From assembly GCA_040880585.1 (NCBI GenBank), contig JBBDID010000056.1, forward strand, positions 1-64,000: a stretch of DNA of 64,000 nucleotides, given 5' to 3'. A model generated the notes under the pieces. That model was not told the origin of the DNA and ran no database searches. It saw only the letters and a list, made by a program, of their open reading frames with translations. The stretch comes from Paracrocinitomix sp040880585. GTDB lineage: Bacteria; Bacteroidota; Bacteroidia; Flavobacteriales_D; Crocinitomicaceae. This document shows positions 51,649-61,018 of the stretch, in pieces (the stretch's first letter is position 1; every line of letters starts with the position of its first letter). Both the position numbers and the translations under genes were made by a program.

Positions 51649-52125
51649 ATGCACCGCATTTTATTTCCCTTTCTTTTACTTTTATTAACGGCTTGTGGCG
51701 GCAAAGATCAGTCAGGTGCAGAGGGGAAATGGATTCAGGGAAATGAAGAGGAAAAGTTAGAAACCATAGAAAGGCAATTCCGCGGTTTTGATAAGGCCAT
51801 GGTAGAAACGGGCTACCGTTACCAAGAGCTTTACTGGGCCGGACAGGATGAAAATTGGGAATACGCCAATTATCAGCTAGAAAAAATCCGAACAGCCATT
51901 GAGTCCGGACTACAGCGCCGCCCCAAGCGGGAAGAATCAGCTCAACATTTTCTAACGGTTGCTCTGCCTGAAATGGAATTATCTGTTCAGGAAAAAGATA
52001 CCGTAGCATTCAATCAGGGTTTTAAAATGTTGACCGCAAATTGTAATGCCTGTCATGCTATGGAAAGTGTTCCTCACTTCATGGTGAAAACTCCGCTTCA
52101 CCGTGCTTCTCCTATTCGAAAATAA
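51649..52125 (+). CDS. small lipoprotein with a haem c motif
   Basis: The 158-residue lipoprotein (LLLTACGGKD lipobox) has a helical body (RQFRGFDKAMVETGYRYQEL) and one CxxCH motif, LTANCNACHAMESVPHF, with a Met downstream as a possible second haem ligand. The fold pattern resembles cytochrome c'-like or small c-type proteins in Bacteroidota, covalently binding one haem in the periplasm. It stands alone and faces proA tail to tail. Confidence 0.82.
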   Translation: MHRILFPFLLLLLTACGGKDQSGAEGKWIQGNEEEKLETIERQFRGFDKAMVETGYRYQELYWAGQDENWEYANYQLEKIRTAIESGLQRRPKREESAQHFLTVALPEMELSVQEKDTVAFNQGFKMLTANCNACHAMESVPHFMVKTPLHRASPIRK

Positions 52126-52132
52126 GCTGGGA

Positions 52133-53332
52133 TCATTCTCTTATTTGCCCGTCTCCGTGAACATAGTACTTATTGGTCACCAATTGTTTTAAGCCCAATG
52201 GTCCACGGTGGTGTAGCTTGTCAGTGCTTATAGCCAGCTCTGCTCCCACACCCATTTGACCACCGTCTGTAAATCGTGTAGAGGCATTGTGATAGACCGC
52301 TGCACTGTCTACCTGCTCCATAAAAACTGCTGCTTCTTCTTTACTTTCGGTAAGAATGGTATTTGAATGTCCTCCCGAATAATGATTGATCTTTTCAATG
52401 GCGTCATCCAATCCATCAGCTGAACCGATTGCCGCTTTCATGGCTAAAAACTCCTCAAACCAAACCGCTTCATCTTCAATAACTGCTTTAGAATCCAATT
52501 TATCCGTAATTTCTTTGGCTGACACCAGTTTTACTCCGCTTTTTATTAATTCAGATTCAATTTTTCTGAGTACCTGATCAAAATCCTGATGGTTCTTATC
52601 TACCAAAATCTTATCCAGGGCATTGCAGCCTGAAATCTTATTCGTTTTGGCGTTTAAAATCACTTTAATGGCTTTATCTATATCTGCGCGGGCAGATACG
52701 TACGCAAAATTATTTCCCCGTCCACTGATCAATACAGCACACCTGGCATGCTCTTTCACAAAATCAATCAGTCTCTCGCCTCCTCTGGGGACAATTAAAT
52801 CCAGAGGTTGGTCAGGATTTCTTAAAAAATCCTGGGTAGCGGTTCTATCCATTTTTAAATACTGTATCCAATTTTCTTCCAGTCCGTTATCCTTTAAAGC
52901 CTTGTGCCAGCATTCTACCAGTTTTTCATTACTGTTATGGGCTTCTTTTCCTCCTTTTAATAAAATCTTATTATTAGCTTTAAACGCTAATACAGCTGCT
53001 TCAATGGTAACATCCGGCCGCGATTCATAAATGATCATGATCGTACCAAAAGGAGCTGTTTTATTAATAATATTCAGTCCATTATCCAGGGTGTCTTCAC
53101 TGATAATCGCACCTACGGGATCTGCTTGTTCTTTCACTTCTTTTACTGCCCGTATCATATCATCTACCTTTTTACTATCCACCACTAAACGATCATATAA
53201 TGCCTGGTCATCCCTGTCAAAATCTATCAGGTCTTTTCCATTGGCCGCTATGATTTCTTCCCGTTCTGCATCCAGATAGTCGATCATGGATTGTAAAACT
53301 TTATTTTTCTTTTCTGTACTCAATAATATCAT
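52133..53332 (-). CDS. proA: gamma-glutamyl phosphate reductase
   Basis: About 399 residues of the aldehyde dehydrogenase superfamily. Landmarks: TAPFGTIMIIYESRPDVTIE, KANNKILLKGGKEAHNSN, DLIVPRGGERLIDFVKEHA, the active-site Cys in KISGCNALDKIL and ASTRFTDGGQMGVGAEL. It makes glutamate semialdehyde for proline. I use the ATG at 53332 (MILLSTEKKNKVL), which fits the family start; a TTG at 53356 overlaps the proB stop as TTGA and is a possible coupled start. Confidence 0.92.
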   Translation of the reverse strand: MILLSTEKKNKVLQSMIDYLDAEREEIIAANGKDLIDFDRDDQALYDRLVVDSKKVDDMIRAVKEVKEQADPVGAIISEDTLDNGLNIINKTAPFGTIMIIYESRPDVTIEAAVLAFKANNKILLKGGKEAHNSNEKLVECWHKALKDNGLEENWIQYLKMDRTATQDFLRNPDQPLDLIVPRGGERLIDFVKEHARCAVLISGRGNNFAYVSARADIDKAIKVILNAKTNKISGCNALDKILVDKNHQDFDQVLRKIESELIKSGVKLVSAKEITDKLDSKAVIEDEAVWFEEFLAMKAAIGSADGLDDAIEKINHYSGGHSNTILTESKEEAAVFMEQVDSAAVYHNASTRFTDGGQMGVGAELAISTDKLHHRGPLGLKQLVTNKYYVHGDGQIRE

Positions 53333-53352
53333 CTTATTCTCTGTTTTTCTAT

Positions 53353-54174
53353 TCAAATTATATTTTTGGAGGTGTGGTCCTGTTCGTTATCATTAGACAC
53401 CCGGGTTCCTACATTTTTTCCTTTTACGATATCGATAATGACATCTTTTTTTTTGCCATTTGCGATATAGGTAGGGATATCTTTTGCTGCAGTCTTTTTT
53501 GCCACATTGATTTTTGATTTCATCCCTCCTCTTCCTTCTCCTTCTTTTTTAATGGATTCCTGCACGTATTGTTCTACTTTCTGATTCGTTGTGATCGAGC
53601 GGATAACATGGGTGTCATCATGTTCAGGATGACCATCAAATATTCCATCCGTATCTGTCAGCAAAATCAGTAAGTCTGCATGGATGAGTTCAGCTACCAG
53701 ACTGGCTAATTCATCATTATCGGTAAACATAGACATGGAGAGTGAAACGGCATCATCTTCATTGGCAATTGGAATAATCCCCTGACTGATGAGCCCTTCG
53801 TAACAATTGATCATGTTCTCCCGGTGTTTTCCATGGTCAAAATCCCGCTTGGTGGCCAAGATCTGTGCGCACCGCATACCGTAATCGTGAAAAATGCTGT
53901 AATAGTGGCGCATCATTCTCGGTTGGCCGACAGCAGAATATACCTGTCTCCGAATGGTTTTATCTTTGATGGTATTGTTACGCAAGACTTCTTTTCCGGC
54001 GATCACAGATCCTGAAGATATCAATACGCAAAATATATCTTCTTCATACAAACGTGCAATTTGATTGACCAAGTGCTTTAAAATAGGTCCCACAATGCGA
54101 TTGTCTTTGTTCACCATCACATTGGTACCTACTTTTACAACTACTCTTTTTTTGTATACTCTTTCTCCTTCCAT
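53353..54174 (-). CDS. proB: glutamate 5-kinase
   Basis: About 273 residues of the amino acid kinase fold without a PUA domain, as usual in Bacteroidota. Motifs: RVVVKVGTNVMVNKDN, VLISSGSVIAGKEVL, SAVGQPRMM, PIANEDDAVS, LLILLTDTDGIFDGHP and GRGGMKSKINVAKKT. It phosphorylates glutamate in the first step of proline synthesis. Starts at 54195 or 54225 (TTG) are also open; the residues before 54174 are not family-like. It is upstream of proA in the same unit. Confidence 0.9.
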   Translation of the reverse strand: MEGERVYKKRVVVKVGTNVMVNKDNRIVGPILKHLVNQIARLYEEDIFCVLISSGSVIAGKEVLRNNTIKDKTIRRQVYSAVGQPRMMRHYYSIFHDYGMRCAQILATKRDFDHGKHRENMINCYEGLISQGIIPIANEDDAVSLSMSMFTDNDELASLVAELIHADLLILLTDTDGIFDGHPEHDDTHVIRSITTNQKVEQYVQESIKKEGEGRGGMKSKINVAKKTAAKDIPTYIANGKKKDVIIDIVKGKNVGTRVSNDNEQDHTSKNII

Positions 54175-54504
54175 AATATTTTTAATGGTTGTCATTTTTT
54201 GAAGGCATGCGATTCTTATGGACAAGGAAGTTACATCCGGGATAGCCAGTACAGCAATTACATAGCTAAGACATTATGATTGGATCTGCCCGCTTATCAA
54301 TCAGGGCCGCTTTAAATATCGTTTGAGTCTGTCCAATACACTCACATGGGCTTGTCAAAGAAAACCGTTACAAATATACGCATCAAATAGCGAAAAAGCC
54401 AGTAAATTCGGAACTTTCACAGAAAACAACAGCCTCAGAAAATCACATTCCCCCTTCATTCAGATCGTCAAAAAAGAGTATCTTTTATGGGTATTGATGG
54501 ATTC

Positions 54505-54993
54505 TTAGTTCTCAAACTGCTCTCGTAAGCCGTCAAAAATCCGAATGACAGCAGGACAGACCGCTGTATTTTTCAGGCTGATGTCTAGCAATTGATAGAA
54601 CTTTTTTCGGTTGGTGTGCGGATAGCCTCTACAAGCCAGAGGTCGGGCTTCATAAACTGAGCAATAGTGATCTTCGCCCAAAAAAGGGCAAGGCGCCGAC
54701 CTGAACACATATTCTCCGTCAGTATCCATTTCCATGTAGCGTTCAATCAGCTCAGAAGGTTTTATTTTCAGAAATCCGGACAATCGATCAATATCGCGTT
54801 CATGCATACCCGGACTGGTAGTTTTGCAGCAATTGGCACAGCTCAGGCAATCAATTTCATCAAAAGTAGAATCGTGTAGTTCCTGTACGCAAGCATCCAA
54901 CCCTTTTGGTTTGGTCTTTTTAAGGGTTTTTACCAATTTTCGGTTCTTTTTTTGATCCTGCTCTCCCCTTTTGAGTTCCTTTTCTACATCCAT
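54505..54993 (-). CDS. YkgJ-family cysteine cluster protein
   Basis: The 162-residue protein has the zinc/iron-chelating domain pattern: IDCLSCANCCKTTSPGM, then RSAPCPFLGEDHYCSVYEARPLACRGYPH (seven conserved Cys split across two segments here for length). The N-terminus is a Lys-rich helix. The family is predicted to bind a metal cluster; its role is unknown. The 279 bp between it and proB show no gene. Confidence 0.85.
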   Translation of the reverse strand: MDVEKELKRGEQDQKKNRKLVKTLKKTKPKGLDACVQELHDSTFDEIDCLSCANCCKTTSPGMHERDIDRLSGFLKIKPSELIERYMEMDTDGEYVFRSAPCPFLGEDHYCSVYEARPLACRGYPHTNRKKFYQLLDISLKNTAVCPAVIRIFDGLREQFEN

Positions 54994-55045
54994 CTTTTCA
55001 TTGCTATGAGGACATCAAATCCTTCTGCCCCTGTTTAATTACCCA

Positions 55046-57235
55046 TCAGGTAGTAAACAACAGCTCTCTCAATTTCGGCAAAGGCCACATTTCATCATCT
55101 ACCATAATTTCTAATTTATCGGCATGGTAGCGAATCTCATCAAACATGGCTTTTACTTTGTCACAATAGGCATACGCCATCTCACGTTTGTCTACAATTA
55201 AGTTTGCTTTTTTTCGCTCTTCAATCATTTGATTCACCTTATCATTTAAGGTGTTGAGGTGTTTTGAGATAGATTTAACGTACTCAATTTGTGTTCTTGC
55301 CGTTCTTCTCCCCTCTTTATCACCAAACACCTGGATGATTGACTCTACATTTTCCAACAACATATTTTGGTACTCAACGGCTGCCGGAATGATGTGATTT
55401 TTTGCTAAATCTCCAATTACACGTGCCTCTATTTGCAATTTCATGATGTAATTTTCCAATTCGATCTCGTGTCGTGCCTCTATTTCAATTTCATTTAAAA
55501 TATCCAATTTTTTAAACAAGTCTTTGGTTTCTTTTTTGCTCCATACATCCAACGCTCGGGGAGTATCTTTCAAATTAGACAAACCTCTTCGGGCTGCTTC
55601 TTTCACCCATTCTTCACTGTACCCATTTCCTTCAAAACGTATGTTTTTAGATCCTTTGATCAACAACTGCAATTCTTTTAAGATGGCTTCATCTTTTTTA
55701 TTTCCCTTTTTGATGCGCTGATCAACCGACTTTTTGAACTCTATTAGCTGATTGGCTACAATGGTATTGAGCACTGTCATGGCCTGAGCACAGTTGGCAG
55801 CAGATCCTACCGCCCTAAACTCAAATTTATTTCCCGTAAAAGCAAAAGGAGAAGTTCTGTTTCTATCAGTATTATCCAACAATAATTGCGGGATTTTTCC
55901 AATGCTTAACTTCAACTCTGTTTTATCTTCCGGGGTCATTTTGCCGGCTTTGATACTTTTTTCCAGGTCATCCAGCATTTTGGAAAGCTGCGAGCCAATA
56001 AAAACAGAAATAATTGCCGGTGGAGCCTCATTGGCTCCCAGCCTGTGATCATTGCTTGCTGAAGCAATAGAAGCACGCAATAAATCAGCATTGTCGTGTA
56101 TCGCCTTGATCGTGTTTACAAAAAAGGTCAAAAATTGCATATTTGATTTCGGATTCTTTCCGGGTTGCAATAAATTAACGCCGGTATCGGTTCCCATTGA
56201 CCAATTATTATGCTTTCCTGAACCGTTAATTCCTGCATAGGGTTTTTCATGCAAAAGCACTCTGAAATTGTGTTTTCTGGCAATTTTTTCCATGATGTCC
56301 ATCAACATCAGGTTGTGGTCGTTCGCCATATTCACTTCTTCATACATGGGCGCACATTCAAATTGGTTGGGAGCTACCTCATTGTGTCGGGTAGTCACCG
56401 GAATTCCCAATTTATGGCTTTCATATTCAAATTCCCGCATGAATTCAGTGGCCCTTTCCGGAATCGATCCGAAATAATGGTCATCCAATTGTTGTCCTTT
56501 TGCCGGAGCATGTCCAAAAACTGCTCTGCCGGTCAGCAGCAAGTCAGGACGGGCACTATACAGGGCTTCATCCACCAAAAAATATTCTTGTTCCCAACCC
56601 AAAGTAGCCTTTACAGACTTTACATTTCTATCAAAGTAATGACATACGCTTTTCGCAGCCTTTTCTACCGATTGCAAGGCTTTCAAAAGCGGCATTTTGT
56701 AGTCCAACGCTTCTCCTGTGTAGGCAATAAAAACAGTTGGTATACACAGTGTTTTTCCTACAACAAATGCCGGCGAAGTAGGATCCCATGCTGTATATCC
56801 ACGGGCTTCAAATGTATTTCTAATTCCACCATGCGGAAAAGAAGAAGCGTCTGGTTCTTGTTGCACCAATAAATCTCCCTCAAAGCGTTCAATTGCTTTT
56901 CCCGGCCCCACCGGTTTAAAAAATCCGTCATGTTTTTCAGCAGTAGAACCCGTAAGCGGTTGAAACCAGTGCGTATAATGTGTAGCGCCTTTTGATATGG
57001 CCCAATCTTTCATTGCAGTTGCAATTTGATTAGCGTGTGTACGATCTACCGGCGTGCCGTGTTCAACAGCAGATTTTACAATTCGATAGGCATCTTCTGT
57101 CAGACATTCCTGCATTTTATCTAAATGAAAGGTGTTTTCACCAAAATACTCAGAAACTCGTGTGTCAGGTGTTTTCATGTGCTGAGGAACTCTTTTTAGC
57201 ACTTCTTCAAAAGCTTTACTTCTTGAAATCGACAT
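55046..57235 (-). CDS. glnN: glutamine synthetase type III
   Basis: A dodecameric GSIII of 729 residues from the ATG at 57235 (MSISRSKAFEEVLKR). The GSIII N-domain shows GENTFHLDKMQECL and DRTHANQIATAMKDWA; the catalytic core shows ATLGWEQEYFLVD, TTRHNEVAPNQFE, EKPYAGINGSGKHNNWSM, and DRNRTSPFAFTGNKFEFRAV. It assimilates ammonium. The start fits the normal length, and a TACTTTTG -7 element at 57266-57273 lies within the longer alternative N-terminus. Confidence 0.95.
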   Translation of the reverse strand: MSISRSKAFEEVLKRVPQHMKTPDTRVSEYFGENTFHLDKMQECLTEDAYRIVKSAVEHGTPVDRTHANQIATAMKDWAISKGATHYTHWFQPLTGSTAEKHDGFFKPVGPGKAIERFEGDLLVQQEPDASSFPHGGIRNTFEARGYTAWDPTSPAFVVGKTLCIPTVFIAYTGEALDYKMPLLKALQSVEKAAKSVCHYFDRNVKSVKATLGWEQEYFLVDEALYSARPDLLLTGRAVFGHAPAKGQQLDDHYFGSIPERATEFMREFEYESHKLGIPVTTRHNEVAPNQFECAPMYEEVNMANDHNLMLMDIMEKIARKHNFRVLLHEKPYAGINGSGKHNNWSMGTDTGVNLLQPGKNPKSNMQFLTFFVNTIKAIHDNADLLRASIASASNDHRLGANEAPPAIISVFIGSQLSKMLDDLEKSIKAGKMTPEDKTELKLSIGKIPQLLLDNTDRNRTSPFAFTGNKFEFRAVGSAANCAQAMTVLNTIVANQLIEFKKSVDQRIKKGNKKDEAILKELQLLIKGSKNIRFEGNGYSEEWVKEAARRGLSNLKDTPRALDVWSKKETKDLFKKLDILNEIEIEARHEIELENYIMKLQIEARVIGDLAKNHIIPAAVEYQNMLLENVESIIQVFGDKEGRRTARTQIEYVKSISKHLNTLNDKVNQMIEERKKANLIVDKREMAYAYCDKVKAMFDEIRYHADKLEIMVDDEMWPLPKLRELLFTT

Positions 57236-57265
57236 TTTATTGCTTGTTTTTTGTTTTTTATCTCC

Positions 57266-57273
57266 CAAAAGTA
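57266..57273 (-). promoter_or_regulatory. -7 element of glnN
   Basis: TACTTTTG on the minus strand matches TAnnTTTG, 30 bases before the chosen ATG. A TTG-like element lies only 15 bp upstream, outside the usual spacing. Confidence 0.45.
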
Positions 57274-57518
57274 AAATTTTCAAGGGGGCAAATTAAAAAA
57301 AAGTGTAGATACTTATCAACACCCCCTCATTTTATTCCACAATATTGTAAAAATGAATTTTCACCTCTTTTCAACAAGTACTTTCCTTAATCATTCAATT
57401 TGCCATATTGGCAGTTTTTAAAGGAGATACATGACACAAAGTCCGCTTTATATCCTTGGTACATAAATTGACTTACGTTCAGTGAAAAACATTTATAAAC
57501 CTTTAAAACCTTATAATT

Positions 57519-57962
57519 ATGACACTAAGAAAATATAACAAACCGTACAGCTTAAGCCATGATTTCGATCGCTTTTTTAATGACTTTTTTCTCACCCCAA
57601 AAATTATCGGAGATAGTGGCAATGACCTAATGAGTAATATTCCGGCAGTAAATATTGAAGAAGAGAATGAGCAATTTGCAATACAACTTGCAGCACCGGG
57701 AATGAAAAAAGACGACTTTAAAATTGAAATTGATGATGGAGTAATGACCATTTCCTCTGAAACCAAAGAGGAACATGAGTCGGCGAACGATAAGTTCACC
57801 CGGCGCGAATTCAATTACTCTTCATTCAGCAGAAGTTTTACGCTTCCTGAAAACATTGATGAAGATGGGGTAAAAGCGCAATATAAAGATGGGATTTTAA
57901 CTATTGCGGTTCCTAAAACAAAAGAAGTTGCGCAAAAGTCACGATTAATTGACATCTCATAG
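57519..57962 (+). CDS. small heat shock protein (Hsp20 family)
   Basis: The 147-residue protein has an alpha-crystallin domain at about residues 42-147: VNIEEENEQFAIQLAAPGMK, DFKIEIDDGVMTISSE, SRSFTLPENIDEDGVKAQYK and DGILTIAVPK, with a C-terminal RLIDIS tail. It is a holdase chaperone in the cytoplasm. It is a single gene followed by a strong terminator; no heat-shock operator is recognisable in the 235 bp upstream. Confidence 0.93.
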   Translation: MTLRKYNKPYSLSHDFDRFFNDFFLTPKIIGDSGNDLMSNIPAVNIEEENEQFAIQLAAPGMKKDDFKIEIDDGVMTISSETKEEHESANDKFTRREFNYSSFSRSFTLPENIDEDGVKAQYKDGILTIAVPKTKEVAQKSRLIDIS

Positions 57963-58024
57963 CGGGTAACTCCCCCCGTTTAAGACGAACAGTCAAAAAA
58001 GGGAGCTTTTCATAGTTTGATTTA

Positions 58025-58062
58025 CCCCGACTTACTGCATGGCAGTGGGTCGGGGATTTTTT
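58025..58062 (+). terminator. terminator of hsp20
   Basis: CCCCGAC...GTCGGGG outer stem and ACTGC...GCAGT inner stem with a 3-base loop, followed by six T, 63 bases after the stop codon. Confidence 0.9.
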
Positions 58063-58098
58063 CATCTCATCCTATTTGAAATCAGTTATTTCACTGAT

Positions 58099-59844
58099 TT
58101 ATTTACCCAACTTATCAAAAGCGTCATCCACTGCTTCCTCTATTTCTTCTTCGCTGGGAAGATCCATTTTATCCAACTCTTCTTCCGTATTTTTGACTGC
58201 CTCTTCCAGTTCTGTTTCCATATCCGGATTCATTCGCTTTTCAAAATCTGCCAAAGCAGCTCCCACAGCTACAGTTAACACTTTTAAAGAATTTTGTGAA
58301 GCATCTGTCAACTCAAGCGTGAAATTTCCACCATCCATATTGGCTGATCCGTAAAATGATTTAAATAATTTCGCATATTCACCACCTTCTTTTTCCAGAC
58401 CTTCAATTTTACTCAATTGCGTCAAGTCGGTAAACATCCCAAACGGATTTTCATTCACCACCCCTTTAGGATTGTTCACTTTTACACCTTTCCCCATAGC
58501 GATTAAATTTGCCCAGGAGCTATCGTTTGACATAAACAATACCTCATCAGAAAGATAAATAAAAGCTTTTCCCATATTGATCACCCCATTGGGCAGCACC
58601 TGCACTTTTGACCCTCCGTCATATCCCCCCATTTGTTCAGTACTTGCTGTCTCCATCAACTCACGAGCTACAATTTCGTTCATCTCTGCTTCAATGATCT
58701 TTCTATCGCTTATTCCTAAAACAAAAGCAAAAACCGGCTCGTCGGTTTTGATAATGATAGGCTCATCATAACCAAAATCATATACCTGTTCTTTTTTCTC
58801 GACTCCGTTAATCATATAAACGGCCTCGCCGGAAAAGGCGCCTTTGATGTCTTCAATCTTCAAACCTTCTTGATTGAGTTCATCTTCCATTCCCTGGTAA
58901 TCATCTTCTGAAAGTTTTTTGAAATACTCCAATGCACCATTTACATCCACCTTGTAAGACCCTACCATCATAGGATTAGCTGATTTTCCATAAGCCAATA
59001 GTTTTTCTCTCACCCCTTCTTTCCCAATAAAATCAATTTTTTCTTTGAGCTCATCCGTAAGATTTGCCACCATCTCCATATTCACACTTCCTTTCTCAAA
59101 ATTCAGATACAATTCATACGACATTCCTTCATAAAGCTCTTTCACTTTTTCCAAATCTTCCTTTTCTCCCATAGCCATGGATTCCATATACCCATAAAAT
59201 CCTTTTCCTTCATACAACATGGCCACATCTGATTTGTTTTCAAGGAAAGTCACATAGGTATCATTGATCTCATTGTCATTTGCTGCTTTAATCAATGCAA
59301 TATTTTTATCGATCATTTTCATCCCTTCTTTTCCTCCTTTTCCTGACAACATAGCTGCAAAATCCATAGGAATATTGGAGATTACGGCAAATTCATCATT
59401 CCAGGCCACACAATATTTTTCCTTGTCTTTGATGGCGTATTTCATCCCTTCTTTTTCCTTCACCTCTGCATTCGCCTCTTTTTCTATCAACTCCACAAAT
59501 TTCTTTTCATCTTTTATCTTAAATATACCGTAGAAATTGGGTAAAAACGACTTTCCTTCCCCCACAACAACTTGTGCCTCTGTTTCATAATCAATACCCG
59601 TTACGTCCTGCTCCAGAAAAAAGGTGATCACCTGATAATAAGTAAAGGGTAAGGTGCCTTCTTTCATTACTTCTGATTTGTCCATCAAATCCTGAAGGTT
59701 CATAGAGGCAATAAAAAATGGAGAGCGGATCTCACTGATCATAGTAGAAACTTTCTGTTCTCTTGTTCTTTCTTTTGAACAGCCCATTAACAAAACAGCA
59801 ATCATTGCTGTCACTAAAATAGATCTAACTTTTTTCATTTTCAT
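58099..59844 (-). CDS. DUF4836-family lipoprotein
   Basis: About 581 residues with a lipoprotein signal (VLLMGCSKE lipobox). The body is an alternating helix/strand protein (VISNIPMDFAAMLSGKGG; VDVNGALEYFKKLSEDD; LSDEVLFMSND) and the tail is a very acidic helix (EEELDKMDLPSEEEIEEAVD). This agrees with DUF4836, a Bacteroidota family of unknown function. I use the ATG at 59844; a GTG at 59853 is also possible. Confidence 0.8.
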   Translation of the reverse strand: MKMKKVRSILVTAMIAVLLMGCSKERTREQKVSTMISEIRSPFFIASMNLQDLMDKSEVMKEGTLPFTYYQVITFFLEQDVTGIDYETEAQVVVGEGKSFLPNFYGIFKIKDEKKFVELIEKEANAEVKEKEGMKYAIKDKEKYCVAWNDEFAVISNIPMDFAAMLSGKGGKEGMKMIDKNIALIKAANDNEINDTYVTFLENKSDVAMLYEGKGFYGYMESMAMGEKEDLEKVKELYEGMSYELYLNFEKGSVNMEMVANLTDELKEKIDFIGKEGVREKLLAYGKSANPMMVGSYKVDVNGALEYFKKLSEDDYQGMEDELNQEGLKIEDIKGAFSGEAVYMINGVEKKEQVYDFGYDEPIIIKTDEPVFAFVLGISDRKIIEAEMNEIVARELMETASTEQMGGYDGGSKVQVLPNGVINMGKAFIYLSDEVLFMSNDSSWANLIAMGKGVKVNNPKGVVNENPFGMFTDLTQLSKIEGLEKEGGEYAKLFKSFYGSANMDGGNFTLELTDASQNSLKVLTVAVGAALADFEKRMNPDMETELEEAVKNTEEELDKMDLPSEEEIEEAVDDAFDKLGK

Positions 59845-59863
59845 ATATTTCACAATTGTTCGC

Positions 59864-59891
59864 CAAAGTTAATTAATTCTTCCATTGTCAA
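59864..59891 (-). promoter_or_regulatory. promoter of the DUF4836 gene
   Basis: On the minus strand TTG (59891-59889), a 17-bp spacer and TAACTTTG (59871-59864): a full consensus match. Transcription would start only about 10-15 bases before the ATG. Confidence 0.7.
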
Positions 59892-59914
59892 GCCGTTAAT
59901 CAAAGTTATCTTTG
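59885..59914 (+). promoter_or_regulatory. promoter of the conserved unknown gene at 59919
   Basis: TTG at 59885-59887, a 19-bp spacer and TATCTTTG at 59907-59914: a full consensus match. The box ends 4 bases before the ATG, so the mRNA should begin at or next to the start codon. The two divergent promoters share their -33 region. Confidence 0.72.
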
Positions 59915-59918
59915 CATC

Positions 59919-60491
59919 ATGCACACCATAGAACCATATTATAACTGGCGGGGGTTTTACGTCGCGGCGGAAGACATTCAGTCGCCGTTCTATGGTCGTG
60001 AATATTCTGAATTTGAATTTACCGATACTATTTACAATTACTGTATTCATCCGCAATGGGACAATATCGGTTCTCCTTCTTTATTCATTAAAATTTTGTT
60101 TACCGATTATGATGAGGGTTTTTGTGTCATAGAGATCTTTGGAGAGTGGAATGATGCGGTTCAAAATGATATTATGATGCTTAAGCGTGATATTGTTGAG
60201 CCTTTGATGTATGCCGGTGTAAATAAATTTATATTGATTGCAGAGAACGTACTCAATTTTCACGCTGATCAGGATGAATATTACGAAGAATGGTTTGAAG
60301 AAGTTGAAGAAGAAGACGGCTGGATCGCTATTTTGAATTTACGACAACACGTACTGGAAGAAATGCAAACAGAAAACCTGGATCAGTATTTTGTTTTAGG
60401 GGGTGAACTGGAAGATTTCAGCTGGAGAACCCTGACGCCACAACAGTTTTATTCCTCTATAAATCGGTACGTGATGAAAAGACTGGGGTAA
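59919..60491 (+). CDS. conserved protein of unknown function
   Basis: The 190-residue acidic soluble protein has no signal or membrane segment. Its pattern (EPYYNWRGFYVAAEDIQSPF, then IHPQWDNIGSPSLFIKILF, then GEWNDAVQNDIMMLKRDIVE) appears to be a conserved Bacteroidota family with many aromatic residues and a long Glu-rich segment (DEYYEEWFEEVEEEDGW). I cannot assign a function. Its leaderless-type promoter is strong. Confidence 0.8.
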   Translation: MHTIEPYYNWRGFYVAAEDIQSPFYGREYSEFEFTDTIYNYCIHPQWDNIGSPSLFIKILFTDYDEGFCVIEIFGEWNDAVQNDIMMLKRDIVEPLMYAGVNKFILIAENVLNFHADQDEYYEEWFEEVEEEDGWIAILNLRQHVLEEMQTENLDQYFVLGGELEDFSWRTLTPQQFYSSINRYVMKRLG

Positions 60492-60495
60492 AAAA

Positions 60496-60930
60496 TTAAC
60501 CTGCTTTCAATTTCTTCACCACTTCCCTATCTAATGGAAAAGTAAAGTTTTTCTCCTGTAATTCCCGAATCGGAATCCATTCAAAGACCTGCTCTCCTTC
60601 TTTTAAATCTTCAGGATATGGCGTATGCACAATTTCATCTGCTTTTTTTGTTTTTACCCTATAATAAATGACGATCAATTGTTCCTCCGGGTCAAAAGCA
60701 GAACGTTGAAAAAAATCATTCAGATAGATCAATTCAGCCGTTTCAACCACAATCCCAACTTCTTCCATGAATTCTCGCTTCAGGCAATCCGCTAAACCTT
60801 CTCCGGGAATGTGTCCGCCACCCGGAAATTTTGTCATTCGCATTCCAAATCTGTGTTCATGGGTGACCAATACTTTTTTTTCTTCCATCAACAAACCGTA
60901 AACCCGTATATTGTATCGCTTAATCTCCAT
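60496..60930 (-). CDS. Nudix hydrolase
   Basis: The 144-residue Nudix protein has the box GGHIPGEGLADCLKREF-MEEVG (G-x5-E-x7-REUxEExG). It would hydrolyse a nucleoside diphosphate linked to another group in the cytoplasm. Substrate unknown. It faces the conserved unknown gene tail to tail, 4 bases apart, and is divergent from the carboxyltransferase gene. Confidence 0.9.
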   Translation of the reverse strand: MEIKRYNIRVYGLLMEEKKVLVTHEHRFGMRMTKFPGGGHIPGEGLADCLKREFMEEVGIVVETAELIYLNDFFQRSAFDPEEQLIVIYYRVKTKKADEIVHTPYPEDLKEGEQVFEWIPIRELQEKNFTFPLDREVVKKLKAG

Positions 60931-60983
60931 GCAGCCTATTCATAAAATATATTCTCCAAATATAGAATCTATTCGCAAACCAC

Positions 60984-60991
60984 TATATTTG
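60984..60991 (+). promoter_or_regulatory. -7 element of the carboxyltransferase gene
   Basis: TATATTTG, perfect TAnnTTTG, 27 bases before the ATG at 61019. It lies after the earliest in-frame ATG (60911), so it supports the later start. No TTG at -33. Confidence 0.55.
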
Positions 60992-61018
60992 ACGATCGAG
61001 TTGTATGCATATACAACC

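Noticed and set aside
51345..51704. 119-codon minus-strand frame
   Set aside because: It overlaps the signal peptide of a well-supported lipoprotein gene and has no recognisable domain.
56249..56872. 207-codon frame antisense to glnN
   Set aside because: Long only because of the codon bias of a highly conserved gene on the other strand; composition is not protein-like.
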